From: an uncultured Bacteroidales bacterium
GTDB taxonomy: Bacteria; Bacteroidota; Bacteroidia; Bacteroidales; P3
Length of the DNA stretch: 16,194 nt
Direction of reading: 5' to 3'
NCBI GenBank assembly: GCA_937915785.1
Contig: CALGGY010000018.1
Location: 1-16,194 of the forward strand
A program made the translations under genes and the position numbers. Every line of letters begins with the position of its first letter. The first letter of the stretch is position 1. The notes under the pieces were generated by a model. The model searched no databases and was not told the origin of the DNA. It saw only the letters and a program-made list of their open reading frames with translations. Below, piece after piece: positions 1 through 8,821 of the stretch.

Positions 1-92
1 GGCAAAAGTGCCAAGTCTGCGGGCGGGGTTTTACGGGTTCGCTCCGTTTCAAAGAAGAAAGTTGAATTTATAGAACCCACCTATATTAAAAC

Positions 93-998
93 ATGAAAAT
101 GATGTTAAGATTTTTGCCCGTAGTGGCATTGCTGACAGGACTTTTGGTTTTCTCCTGCGGAAAAGATGAAAACAACAGCGGAAGTTCATATTCCGGCGGC
201 GAAGACCCTGAAGAACCCATAGGTGGTGGCCGCGAAAAAGTAACGGCGAACGGGGTGTCGTTCTACATGATTTCGGTGGTGGGCGACACTTTCCAGATGG
301 GCGCCACCCCTGAGCAGGGCGACGACGCTTGGGGCAACGAAATGCCAGTGCACGACGTGTTTGCAAGCAATTTCTCCATCGGCGAAACTGAGGTTACACA
401 GGAACTGTGGCAGGCCGTGATGGGTAGCAACCCGTCGTACTACGAAGACCCGCAATACCCCGTGGAGAGTGTGAGCTGGGAGCAGTGCGACACTTTCATA
501 ACAAGGCTCAACCAGATTACCGGCCGCCATTTCCGTTTCCCCACCGAAGCGGAGTGGGAGTTCGCCGCACGTGGCGGTAAGAACAGCCGTGGCTACAAAT
601 ATGCCGGCGGCAACAACATCGACGAGGTGGGCTGGTACTGGAAAAACAGCGGCGACCATTACATCGACCTCCCCGACGATGCTTGGCGCTCCGATACCAC
701 TTACCGCAACCACTGCAAAGAACATGTTGTTAAAAGTCTGAAACCTAACGAATTGAGCCTCTACGACATGTGCGGTAATGTGGAAGAATGGTGCTACGAC
801 GGGTACCAGTCGGAATACTACCAGAGCCTGCCCACCGACGCGGTTACCATAAACCCCACAGGCGTTTCGTACAGCAGCAAAAAATCCAAACGCGGCGGCT
901 ACTACGGATGGATCGCGCGCAACGCCCGTATCAGCTACCGCATAGGAGCTTTCGCCGACGCAAGCAGCCTCAATGCTGGCCTCCGCCTTGCCGAATAG
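93..998 (+). CDS. SUMF1/FGE-like domain lipoprotein, probably non-catalytic
   Basis: The 301-residue product starts with a lipoprotein signal peptide; the lipid cysteine is about residue 22 (F-S-C). The G-K-D-E after it resembles the acidic export signal that sends lipoproteins to the cell surface in Bacteroidota, so a surface location is inferred. The rest is one FGE-sulfatase (SUMF1) domain with the usual landmarks: F-x-M-G near the start, E-V-T-Q-E-L-W, N-P-S, P-V-E-S-V-S-W, F-R-F-P-T-E-A-E-W-E-F-A-A-R-G-G, Y-D-M-C-G-N-V-E-E-W-C, and a closing G-L-R-L-A-E. True formylglycine-generating enzymes need a cysteine pair in the C-terminal part; after the G-N-V-E-E-W-C cysteine this protein has none. 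It therefore probably binds a ligand or serves structurally rather than activating sulfatases. The start could also be the Met two codons downstream. A terminator follows directly, so it looks like the end of a transcript. Confidence 0.88.
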   Translation: MKMMLRFLPVVALLTGLLVFSCGKDENNSGSSYSGGEDPEEPIGGGREKVTANGVSFYMISVVGDTFQMGATPEQGDDAWGNEMPVHDVFASNFSIGETEVTQELWQAVMGSNPSYYEDPQYPVESVSWEQCDTFITRLNQITGRHFRFPTEAEWEFAARGGKNSRGYKYAGGNNIDEVGWYWKNSGDHYIDLPDDAWRSDTTYRNHCKEHVVKSLKPNELSLYDMCGNVEEWCYDGYQSEYYQSLPTDAVTINPTGVSYSSKKSKRGGYYGWIARNARISYRIGAFADASSLNAGLRLAE

Positions 999-1049
999 AA
1001 GTTTTTGCGGCGTTTTTTTACTTGCATAGGCCAATTATCAGTAATTTAC

Positions 1050-1086
1050 AGAGACGAGCCAAAAAAAAGACTCGTCTCTTTTTTTT
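1050..1086 (+). terminator. Rho-independent terminator after the SUMF1-like gene
   Basis: A perfect 9-bp stem (AGAGACGAG at 1050-1058 with CTCGTCTCT at 1071-1079) closes a 12-base A-rich loop, and a run of eight T covers 1079-1086. It lies about 50 bases after the SUMF1-like stop codon. The rest of the gap up to 1223 holds no gene; a weak TAGGTTTA at 1196-1203 is the only promoter-like element seen there. Confidence 0.9.
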
Positions 1087-1223
1087 CTCGCCCCCCCTGC
1101 ATAGGCTGGAATTGGGATGCGGAAAAATAGCCCTTAAAAAAAGATAAACTTGTCCTCCGTCATAACAACAAAAGGGTAACTTTTCCGTTAATGTGTAGGT
1201 TTATCCAAAATAAAACCGTCATC

Positions 1224-3260
1224 ATGAAAAAAACATTACTTACCGCCGCTGGTGCGTTGCTTATGCTCGTCACCGCCTGCAACAACAAAAACAACAACGA
1301 TATGCTGAAAGACAACCCATTTGTATCGGGTTTTGAAACCCCATACGGGATCCCCGATTTCGAGAAAATCAAGACAGAACACTACTTGCCAGCTTTCGAG
1401 GAAGGCATGAAACGTCAGAAAGAAGAAATTGACGCCATTGTTAGCAATCCCGAAGCCCCCACTTTCCAAAACACCGTGGAGGCTTTCGAGTACAGCGGTG
1501 AGCTGCTCAATACCGTTAGTGGTGTGTTTTTCAACCTTACGGAATGCGAGAACTCGTCCGAGATGGAGGCCATCGCCGAAGAGGTTACGCCTTTGCTCTC
1601 GGCCCACGGCGACGACATCGCGCTCAACGCCAAGCTCTTTGCCCGCATCAAGGCAGTGTACGACCAACGCGAGTCGTTGCAGCTCAACCCCGAACAGATG
1701 CGTCTGCTCGAAGAGACCTACAAAGGCTTTGTGCGTGGCGGCGCCAATGTGCCAGAGGAAAAACATCCGCGTTTCCGCGAGCTGAACGAACGTATAGCAT
1801 CGCTTACCCTGCGTTTTGCACAAAACGTGCTCAAAGCCACCAACGCCTACACTAAGAAACTCGACGACGGCACCGAGGTCACTCTGCAGCTGCCATCGTG
1901 GGAGCCTTTCATGCAGACCTGTCCCGACCGCAAGCTACGCGAGGAGCTGTGGCACGCCTATACCGACCGCTGCAACGGCGGCGAGTTCGACAATACCAAG
2001 ATTATCGACACCCTCACCAACTTGCGGCTCGAAAGGGCCAACATACTCGGTTTCGCCACCCACGCACACTACGTGCTTGACGACTGTTTGGCCAAAACTC
2101 CCGACGCTGTGTATAAATGCCTTTTGCAGATATGGACTCCGGCTCTGAACAAGGCCAAGTCCGAATGTGCCGAATACCAGAAAATGCTCGAAAAAGATGA
2201 GCATGGAGCCAAACTGCAGCCGTGGGACTGGCGTTACTACAGCGAAAAACTGAGAGCCGAGAAATACAACCTCGAAGACTCCGTGATGCGTCCCTATTTC
2301 GCCCTCGACAACGTGCTGGGCGGTGCTTTCGACGTGGCCAACCGTCTGTACGGCCTCACTTTCGAACCCACCGACACCCTGCCTAACTACAACAAGGAGG
2401 CGCGCTGTTTTTTGGTGAAAGACTCCGGCAACGTGATAGGCATATTGTACATGGATTTCTTCCCGCGCAAAAGCAAACGCAGCGGCGCTTGGATGACCGA
2501 GTTCCGCGGACAGAAATTGGACCGCAACGGCAACAACGTCATTCCCATCATTCAGGTGGTGTGCAATTTCACCAAACCCACCGGCGACAAGCCTTCGCTG
2601 CTCAATTTTGACGAGAGCGAGACTCTGTTCCACGAGTTCGGCCACGCCCTGCACGGACTGCTCAGCAAGTGCCACTATCCTTCGTTGGCAGGTACCAGCG
2701 TGCCGCGCGATTTTGTGGAGCTGCCTTCGCAAATTATGGAGAACTGGTGCCGCAACAAAGAAGTGATGAAATCCTTTGCCAAACACTACAAAACCGGCGA
2801 GGCCATCCCCGACGAGCTTATCGCCAAGATTGCCGCCGCGCAGACCTACGGACAGGGCTTCATCAACACCGAGCTGCTGGCCGCCTCGCTGCTCGACATG
2901 GACTACCATTCCATTACCGAAAAACAGGCCATCGATCCAGTAAAGTTTGAGCAGGAGCATTTGGACAAAATAGGCCTGATACCCGAAATTATCAGCCGTT
3001 ACAAAAGCCCGTATTTCCAACATATTTTCACCACAGGCTACGATGCCGGCTACTACAGCTACACTTGGACCGCCATCCTCGACCACGACGCTTTTGCTGC
3101 CTTTGTGGAGAGCGGCGACATCTTTAACCCCGATCTGGCCAAGAAATTCCGCCACCTGCTCGAAAGCGGCAACACCGTTGAGCCGATGACACTCTACCGC
3201 GAATTCCGTGGCAAGGAACCCAGCGTGAAACCCCTGTTGAAAGATCGTGGGCTGATATGA
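1224..3260 (+). CDS. M3 family zinc metallopeptidase (peptidyl-dipeptidase Dcp-like), lipoprotein
   Basis: The 678-residue protein matches the M3 (thimet oligopeptidase/Dcp) family in length and layout. It has a long helical N-terminal half, then the zinc site H-E-F-G-H at residues 470-474 and the third ligand, the glutamate of D-F-V-E-L-P-S-Q at about residue 499. Further on is the substrate-loop region G-Y-D-A-G-Y-Y-S-Y-T-W. The family cleaves short peptides, Dcp removing C-terminal dipeptides. I chose the ATG at 1224 rather than the upstream in-frame ATG at 1191 because it opens a clean lipoprotein signal peptide with V-T-A-C (Cys19). The mature protein should be anchored in the envelope and trim peptides in the periplasm. 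No acidic surface-export signal follows the cysteine. The MmeI-like gene begins 14 bases after the stop, so the two may share a transcript, although no functional link is obvious. Confidence 0.93.
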   Translation: MKKTLLTAAGALLMLVTACNNKNNNDMLKDNPFVSGFETPYGIPDFEKIKTEHYLPAFEEGMKRQKEEIDAIVSNPEAPTFQNTVEAFEYSGELLNTVSGVFFNLTECENSSEMEAIAEEVTPLLSAHGDDIALNAKLFARIKAVYDQRESLQLNPEQMRLLEETYKGFVRGGANVPEEKHPRFRELNERIASLTLRFAQNVLKATNAYTKKLDDGTEVTLQLPSWEPFMQTCPDRKLREELWHAYTDRCNGGEFDNTKIIDTLTNLRLERANILGFATHAHYVLDDCLAKTPDAVYKCLLQIWTPALNKAKSECAEYQKMLEKDEHGAKLQPWDWRYYSEKLRAEKYNLEDSVMRPYFALDNVLGGAFDVANRLYGLTFEPTDTLPNYNKEARCFLVKDSGNVIGILYMDFFPRKSKRSGAWMTEFRGQKLDRNGNNVIPIIQVVCNFTKPTGDKPSLLNFDESETLFHEFGHALHGLLSKCHYPSLAGTSVPRDFVELPSQIMENWCRNKEVMKSFAKHYKTGEAIPDELIAKIAAAQTYGQGFINTELLAASLLDMDYHSITEKQAIDPVKFEQEHLDKIGLIPEIISRYKSPYFQHIFTTGYDAGYYSYTWTAILDHDAFAAFVESGDIFNPDLAKKFRHLLESGNTVEPMTLYREFRGKEPSVKPLLKDRGLI

Positions 3261-3274
3261 ATTGTTGAGATAAG

Positions 3275-6196
3275 ATGAATACAGAAAAACAACTTGCAGC
3301 GGCGGCTGCCGCGTTTGCCGAGAGATGGCAAGGAAGAGGATATGAACGGGGAGAGTCGCAACTGTTTTGGGCCGACCTGCTCACCAATGTCTATGGCGTG
3401 GAAAACCTGCCCGATTTTATCCGTTATGAAGAGCAGGTGAACAGCATGGTCGATTCCACCAACTTCATCGATGGCCATATCCCGTCGACAAGGGTTCTCA
3501 TCGAGCAGAAATCCATCAACAAGGACTTGCGGGCACCTGTGCCGCAAAGCGATGGAGGCAAACTCACACCGTTCCAACAAGCCAAGAAGTATGTAGCCAA
3601 CCTGCCCCTGTCGCAACATCCCAAGTGGATTGTGACCTGCAACTTCGCGGAGTTCCTCGTCTATGACATGGAGCAGCCAAACGGTGAACCGGAACAGATC
3701 TTCCTGAAGGACTTGGGCAAGGAATACTACCGCCTTCAGTTCCTCGTCGACATGAAGAGCGAACACATTACCAAGGAGATGCAGGTATCGATGAAGGCGG
3801 GCGAGATTGTGGGCAAAATATACGACGCCTTGCTGAAGCAATATAACGACAATACGCCCGATGCCTTGCGATGGCTGAATATCCTTTGTGTGCGCATCGT
3901 ATTCTGCCTTTATGCCGAAGATGCCGGAGTGTTCCGTCATGACCAGTTCCACGACTTCCTTGCCAGATATGATGCCGATGACCTGAGGCGGGCGTTAAGC
4001 GACCTTTTCGAGGTGCTGAATACACCCTTGGAGAAACGCAGCAAGTATCTGAAAGACGACTTGAAGGCGTTCCCCTACACCAACGGTGGCTTGTTTGAAG
4101 AGGAGATAGAGATACCGCAATTCACCGAGGAACTGAAACAGATCTTGCTCCAGAACGCCAGCCTCGACTTCGATTGGAGCGAGATTTCCCCGACCATTTT
4201 CGGGGCCGTGTTTGAGAGTACGCTGAATCCCGAAACGAGGCGCAACGGTGGAATGCACTACACGAGCATCGAGAACATCCATAAGGTGATTGATCCGCTC
4301 TTTTTGAACGATTTGCGCCGCGAGCTGGATGAGATTCTGGAAGAGAAGGTGGAGAAGACGCGCTTGCGCCGTCTCGGTGAGTACCAGACCAAACTGTCTT
4401 CGTTGACATTCCTCGATCCAGCTTGTGGCAGCGGTAACTTCCTGACTGAGACTTATTTGAGTTTGCGCCGATTGGAAAACGAAGTCATCCGCGAACGCTA
4501 CCACGGCCAAGCGTTCCTCGGCTTGGAAGGCGCCAGCCCCGTTAAGGTGAGCATCCATCAGCTCTACGGCATAGAGATTAACGACTTTGCCGTGACGGTG
4601 GCCACTACCGCACTGTGGATATCGGAGGCGCAGATGCTGGCCAAAACGGAACAGATTGTGCAGCACGACATCGACTTCCTGCCGCTGAAAAGCTATGCCA
4701 ACATTGTGGAAGGCAACGCGTTGCGAATGGATTGGGAACGGCTCCCCATTCCAGAAATGGAAATGCCAACCATACGTACGGCGAAAGCTTATCTTATGCC
4801 TCCTGAAACAGCCAAATGGATAGCGAGTGAGAACTATGATTTTCCCGAAATAAAGCTTCAAGCCGAGCAAATAATCCCAGGAGAGCCTCAAACGCCGGAA
4901 CCCGAACCTATACATTTCGATTACATCATGGGCAATCCGCCGTTTGTGGGCGCAAGGCTCATGTCGGAGTCACAAAAAGACGACGTGCTGTCGGTTTTCG
5001 GCAACATTAAAGGTGTTGGCAACTTGGATTATGTGAGCTGCTGGTACAAAAAAGCCGCTGACCTTATGCAAGGAACAGACACTCAAACCGCTTTGGTGTC
5101 AACCAACTCGATCACCCAAGGCGAACAGGTTCCCATCTTATGGAAAGCATTGTCTGCGATGGGAGTAAAAATCGACTTTGCCTATCGCACGTTCCGTTGG
5201 GACAGCGAGGCCGACATCAAAGCGCACGTGCATTGCGTTATCGTTGGCTTCAGTTGCACAAGAAGAGCAAAGCCAAAAATGGTTTATCTAAATGAATCGC
5301 AGTCGGTTGAAGCAAAAAACATCAATGGTTATTTGATTGACGGTCCGGACATCTTTGTGGAAAGCAGGAAAAAGCCATTGTCGCCTGTTCCGGAAATGCT
5401 GTTTGGCAGCATGCCCAATGACGGAGGCAATTTCATCCTGAGCGAAGAGGAAGCCCTGACGATGCTAGCGAAGTATCCCGAAAGCGAAAAGTTCATCAAA
5501 GCGTTTTTGGGAGCGGAAGAGTTCATCAACAACAAGAAACGCTATTGCCTGTGGCTCGTCAACGCAAGTCCGGCCGAATTGCGCAAGATTCCGCCGATTA
5601 TGGAAAGGATTGAGAATGTGCGGAAACTAAGGAGCGAGAGCAAACGGGCAGCCACACAAAGACTGGCTTACACGCCTACGCTTTTTGGAGAAATACGTCA
5701 GCCGGAAAGCGGAACTTATCTTTTGATTCCAAGTACATCATCAGAAAAAAGAAGATATGTTCCTATAGGTTTTTTTGATTGCAATGTGATTTCAAGCAAT
5801 GCCAACCTGATTGTCCCCCATGCCTCGCTATATCATTTTGGCGTCCTCACCTCGAATGTCCATAACATTTGGATGCGTGCCGTAGGTGGGAGATTGAAGA
5901 GCGATTATCGTTACAGCGCTTCCATCGTCTACAACAACTTCCCATGGCCGAATCTCACAGAAGCACAGAAGGCAAAGATTGAGCAAACCGCCCAAGCCAT
6001 CCTCGACGCTCGCGCCAAATATCCCGATTGCAGCCTTGCCGACCTCTACGACGAGGCGGCCATGCCTCCCGATTTGCGCCGAGCACACCAAGATAACGAC
6101 CGCGCCGTGATGCAGGCATTTGGCTTCAGTGCCAAAATGACGGAGAGTGAGTGCGTGGCGGAGCTGTTCAAGTTGTATCAGACTTTGGTTAAGTGA
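3275..6196 (+). CDS. MmeI-like (type IIL) restriction-modification protein, nuclease and adenine methyltransferase in one chain
   Basis: The product has 973 residues, about the length of MmeI-family proteins. The N-terminal region carries a candidate nuclease core, Asp66 followed by E-Q-K (Glu77 and Lys79), matching the D...ExK motif of this family. A helical linker leads to the methyltransferase: the SAM-binding motif D-P-A-C-G-S-G-N-F is at 381-389 and the catalytic N-P-P-F at 554-557, typical of gamma-class N6-adenine methyltransferases. The region from about 600 to 860 should be the target-recognition domain, followed by a small C-terminal helical domain. Such proteins methylate one strand of an asymmetric site and cut at a fixed distance, without separate subunits; consistent with this, no other restriction or specificity gene is in the window. 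The frame is intact, so an active enzyme is plausible. A methyltransferase-only role cannot be excluded. The 165 bases that follow hold no clear terminator. Confidence 0.88.
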   Translation: MNTEKQLAAAAAAFAERWQGRGYERGESQLFWADLLTNVYGVENLPDFIRYEEQVNSMVDSTNFIDGHIPSTRVLIEQKSINKDLRAPVPQSDGGKLTPFQQAKKYVANLPLSQHPKWIVTCNFAEFLVYDMEQPNGEPEQIFLKDLGKEYYRLQFLVDMKSEHITKEMQVSMKAGEIVGKIYDALLKQYNDNTPDALRWLNILCVRIVFCLYAEDAGVFRHDQFHDFLARYDADDLRRALSDLFEVLNTPLEKRSKYLKDDLKAFPYTNGGLFEEEIEIPQFTEELKQILLQNASLDFDWSEISPTIFGAVFESTLNPETRRNGGMHYTSIENIHKVIDPLFLNDLRRELDEILEEKVEKTRLRRLGEYQTKLSSLTFLDPACGSGNFLTETYLSLRRLENEVIRERYHGQAFLGLEGASPVKVSIHQLYGIEINDFAVTVATTALWISEAQMLAKTEQIVQHDIDFLPLKSYANIVEGNALRMDWERLPIPEMEMPTIRTAKAYLMPPETAKWIASENYDFPEIKLQAEQIIPGEPQTPEPEPIHFDYIMGNPPFVGARLMSESQKDDVLSVFGNIKGVGNLDYVSCWYKKAADLMQGTDTQTALVSTNSITQGEQVPILWKALSAMGVKIDFAYRTFRWDSEADIKAHVHCVIVGFSCTRRAKPKMVYLNESQSVEAKNINGYLIDGPDIFVESRKKPLSPVPEMLFGSMPNDGGNFILSEEEALTMLAKYPESEKFIKAFLGAEEFINNKKRYCLWLVNASPAELRKIPPIMERIENVRKLRSESKRAATQRLAYTPTLFGEIRQPESGTYLLIPSTSSEKRRYVPIGFFDCNVISSNANLIVPHASLYHFGVLTSNVHNIWMRAVGGRLKSDYRYSASIVYNNFPWPNLTEAQKAKIEQTAQAILDARAKYPDCSLADLYDEAAMPPDLRRAHQDNDRAVMQAFGFSAKMTESECVAELFKLYQTLVK

Positions 6197-6361
6197 AAAA
6201 TATGGACGCATCTAAAAAAAAGTAAGCAGGTCGTCTTTCGTAAAATAGTGCTGTTTTGGAATGTTTTTAGTGCGGTTCTTTTGTTAGTTGGTGGATTTTA
6301 TGTTCAGGACAGACAATAGTAATATCAGCCACTTTTGTGTTGACGGCAAATAATATTAGTT

Positions 6362-8287
6362 ATGAAAAATGTAACCCCTTCCAAATCGCAGTTCTCGCAC
6401 CTGTACTACCTGCTTTCGGCGTACGGGCTGGGGATTTTTGTGTTCACGATTTTTCGGGTGATAAACACCATTGTCTTTGCCCTCAAAGCCGACCAAACCG
6501 GCTGGGGCTGGAACCTTGCGAGAGCCTTTTTCATGGGCTGGCGTTTCGACACGGTGATAAGTTGTTATATTCTTGCCCTGCCGTTAATCTATCTGCTTGT
6601 AATCAAGTTAATTGGCGCAAAACGCAAGGGATTCTACCTCGGAGCGCACATTTTTATCATGGTGCTTTATCTTGTGTCTTTTTTCGCCTGCGCGGCGGAT
6701 ATTCCATATTTCAACTATTTTTTCACAAGGCTCAATGTGTCGGCGCTTGCGTGGATGGACAACTTCGGCTTTGTGGTTAAGATGGTTGTGGAGGAGCCGC
6801 GTTTTCTGCTATATCTTGCTGTCTTTTTGTTTTTTGCAGTGGCTTACGTTTGGGTGATGCGTCGGATTTACCGCAAATTTCTCAAAGAGAGTACTGGTAA
6901 TATCCTGTGTTTCGAACAGATAGTCGTGGGGTTGCTTTTGGTGGGAATCTGTTTCTTGGGAATGCGCGGACGCATTGCGCTGAAAAGTCCCATCCGCGTG
7001 GGCACCGCCTATTTCTGCAACGACCCGTTCCTCAATCAGTTGGGACTGAACCCCATGTTCACTTTTTTCAACAGCATCAAGGAAAGCCGAAAAAACAAGG
7101 AAGTGCGGCTTGTTGACGAAGAAACCGCGGCTCGTACTTATTTTTCGCAGCTTACTGATAAAACGGCACCCGACAGCACTTTGATACAGCTGCCGCCAAA
7201 CACCAATGTGGTTGTTGTTATGATGGAGTCGATGGCGGCCTGCCGTGTTACTCATTTCAACCCTGCCGCCCCGCCCACGCCCCGCCTCGACAGCATTGCC
7301 GCCCACGGCCTCAGTTTCGAAAACGCCTACAGCGCGGGCATCCACACCTACAACGGCATTTATTCCACACTGTTTTCGTTCCCAGCCGTGCTCGACCATC
7401 ACAGCATGAAAAAGACCGACATTCCGGTGATGTGCGGAATGCCCCACCATTTCCGGGCTCACGGCTATTCAACCTATTATTTCACCACCCACGACGAGCA
7501 GTTCGACAATGTGGCGGGTTTTCTTTATGCCAATGATATAGAACGTGTTGTTTCGCAAAAGGACTATCCCGCCAAGGAGGTGAAAAGCACCCTCGGAGTG
7601 CCTGACCACGTGCTGTTCCGCCATGTGGTGGAGGAGCTGGACAAAGTGAAGGGTCAGCCGTTCTTCGCCGCAGTGATGACCGCCAGCTACCACAACCCAT
7701 ACATCCTGCCCGACGACATCGGTTGGAAACCCAAGTCCCAAAAAATGGACGACAAAATGGTGGAGTACGCCGACTGGTCGATAGGTGAGTTTATGCGGAT
7801 GGCAAAAGAGCGACCGTGGTTCGAAAACACCCTGTTCGTCTTTGTGGCCGACCACGGCGTTTCTGGCAATTCGCCCTACGATATGTCGCTCAACTACCAC
7901 CATGTGCCGATGCTGTTCTACTGTCCTTCGCGGATACATCCGCAGTCGTGCTCGCAGCTGGCTTTGCAGATCGACATCGGGCCAACGGTTTGGGGAATGC
8001 TTTTCCCCGACGACGGCAACAGCACTTTCGGCCTCGACCTGCAGCGTCAGACACGCCGTTATGCCTTTTTCAGCGCCGATGACAAAATTGGGGTTCTGGA
8101 TACCGCCTTTTTCTATCGCTACCGCACCGCCGACGGCAACCAAGCCCTGTACCGCTACCGCAATGGCGACGCAACGGATGTTATTGGCTCCGAGCGTGAT
8201 AAAGCCGACAGCATGCGTGCCTACGGTTTCGGCATGATACAGCACGCTTTCAACCGTCTGAAAAACAAAAAGACCTCCTGCCGGTAG
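6362..8287 (+). CDS. LtaS-like membrane phosphotransferase of the sulfatase/alkaline phosphatase fold
   Basis: The 641-residue protein has about five hydrophobic segments in the first 200 residues and then an extracytoplasmic sulfatase-fold domain, the arrangement of LtaS, OpgB and phosphoethanolamine transferases. Likely metal and catalytic residues are Glu289 (M-M-E-S-M), the nucleophile Thr329 (I-H-T-Y-N-G), Asp497-His498 (V-A-D-H-G), and histidines in S-Y-H-N-P-Y (His444) and N-Y-H-H-V-P (513-514). The family moves phosphoglycerol or phosphoethanolamine from phospholipid to a glycan or lipid. The host appears Gram-negative, so lipoteichoic acid is not the product; a periplasmic glycan or lipopolysaccharide is a more likely acceptor, but the substrate cannot be read from the sequence. 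The start follows an AT-rich leader and no promoter box was recognised. The last codons overlap the terminator of the convergent ssb gene. Confidence 0.87.
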   Translation: MKNVTPSKSQFSHLYYLLSAYGLGIFVFTIFRVINTIVFALKADQTGWGWNLARAFFMGWRFDTVISCYILALPLIYLLVIKLIGAKRKGFYLGAHIFIMVLYLVSFFACAADIPYFNYFFTRLNVSALAWMDNFGFVVKMVVEEPRFLLYLAVFLFFAVAYVWVMRRIYRKFLKESTGNILCFEQIVVGLLLVGICFLGMRGRIALKSPIRVGTAYFCNDPFLNQLGLNPMFTFFNSIKESRKNKEVRLVDEETAARTYFSQLTDKTAPDSTLIQLPPNTNVVVVMMESMAACRVTHFNPAAPPTPRLDSIAAHGLSFENAYSAGIHTYNGIYSTLFSFPAVLDHHSMKKTDIPVMCGMPHHFRAHGYSTYYFTTHDEQFDNVAGFLYANDIERVVSQKDYPAKEVKSTLGVPDHVLFRHVVEELDKVKGQPFFAAVMTASYHNPYILPDDIGWKPKSQKMDDKMVEYADWSIGEFMRMAKERPWFENTLFVFVADHGVSGNSPYDMSLNYHHVPMLFYCPSRIHPQSCSQLALQIDIGPTVWGMLFPDDGNSTFGLDLQRQTRRYAFFSADDKIGVLDTAFFYRYRTADGNQALYRYRNGDATDVIGSERDKADSMRAYGFGMIQHAFNRLKNKKTSCR

Positions 8288-8295
8288 GGCGGAGG
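8262..8295 (-). terminator. Terminator of ssb, inside the 3' end of the phosphotransferase gene
   Basis: Read leftward, CCTCC (8295-8291) pairs with GGAGG (8278-8274) around a 12-base loop, followed by TCTTTTTGTTTTT. The T-rich tail exists only on the minus strand, so the signal serves ssb. It uses the last codons and stop of the convergent gene. The stem is short (5 bp plus a possible inner extension). Confidence 0.7.
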
Positions 8296-8333
8296 CCTGT
8301 GGTTTCCTTACTGAAAATTGCTTTAAAAGCTGC

Positions 8334-8747
8334 TTAGAACGGCAGATTTTCGAGAGGTTCGGTCTCGTCGTTCAGGACTTTTTCTATCGGCTCGTTTTCC
8401 TGATTGTTGTCGGGGTGGTTGCGGTTTGCAAGAACGGAGAAATTGTCGGCCACCACTTCGGTGATATAGTGTTTGTTGCCTTCTTTGTCCTCCCACGAGC
8501 GGGTACGCAGTTTGCCTTCAATGAAAATCTGTGTGCCCTTTTTAAGTATTTTCTCAGCAATGTCGGCCAGTCCGCGCCAGCACACTATGTTATGCCATTC
8601 GGTCTGTTCCACTTTGTTGCCCTCTTTGTTTTTGAAATACTCAGTGGTTGCCAGCGGGAAGGTGGCTTTTTTTGCGGTTTCGAAGGTGATGATTTCGGGG
8701 TCTTTGCCTAAATTTCCGATAAGGATAACTTTGTTAACTCCTACCAT
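8334..8747 (-). CDS. ssb: Single-stranded DNA-binding protein
   Basis: The 137-residue protein begins V-N-K-V-I-L-I-G-N-L-G-K-D-P-E and has the OB-fold landmarks T-E-W-H-N-I-V-C-W, A-E-K-I-L-K-K-G, I-F-I-E-G-K-L-R-T-R-S-W and H-Y-I-T-E-V-V-A-D-N-F. It ends in the acidic/hydrophobic tip E-N-L-P-F, the site that docks replication and repair partners. It coats single-stranded DNA during replication, recombination and repair, normally as a tetramer. The linker is short (about 30 residues), and the size is smaller than E. coli SSB but usual for Bacteroidota. It stands alone with its own promoter and terminator rather than in an rpsF-rpsR operon, so it could be a secondary copy; that cannot be judged from this window. 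Confidence 0.96.
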   Translation of the reverse strand: MVGVNKVILIGNLGKDPEIITFETAKKATFPLATTEYFKNKEGNKVEQTEWHNIVCWRGLADIAEKILKKGTQIFIEGKLRTRSWEDKEGNKHYITEVVADNFSVLANRNHPDNNQENEPIEKVLNDETEPLENLPF

Positions 8748-8795
8748 AACTCTAAAAAATTTGTTTATACTATAAAATTACTAACTATAAAACGC

Positions 8796-8807
8796 CGGAA
8801 ATTTCCG
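8796..8807. promoter_or_regulatory. 12-bp perfect palindrome in the ssb leader
   Basis: CGGAAATTTCCG reads the same on both strands. It lies just inside the predicted ssb transcript, about 8-20 bases past the estimated start. It could be an operator near the promoter or a small leader hairpin; the sequence does not decide between these. Confidence 0.4.
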
Positions 8808-8821
8808 ACAAAAATTCTTGA

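Noticed and set aside
186..1034. Long leftward frames opposite the SUMF1-like gene, and similar ones opposite the M3, MmeI-like and phosphotransferase genes
   Set aside because: They show no family motifs, while the plus-strand frames are clear known families; they are mirror frames of G+C-rich codons.
6202..6310. Short frames after the MmeI-like gene, including one with a hydrophobic stretch (V-L-F-W-N-V-F-S-A-V-L-L-L-V-G-G) in the same frame as the gene's stop
   Set aside because: The hydrophobic frame has no ATG and the other candidate is only seven codons long. A T-rich spacer gives such stretches by chance.
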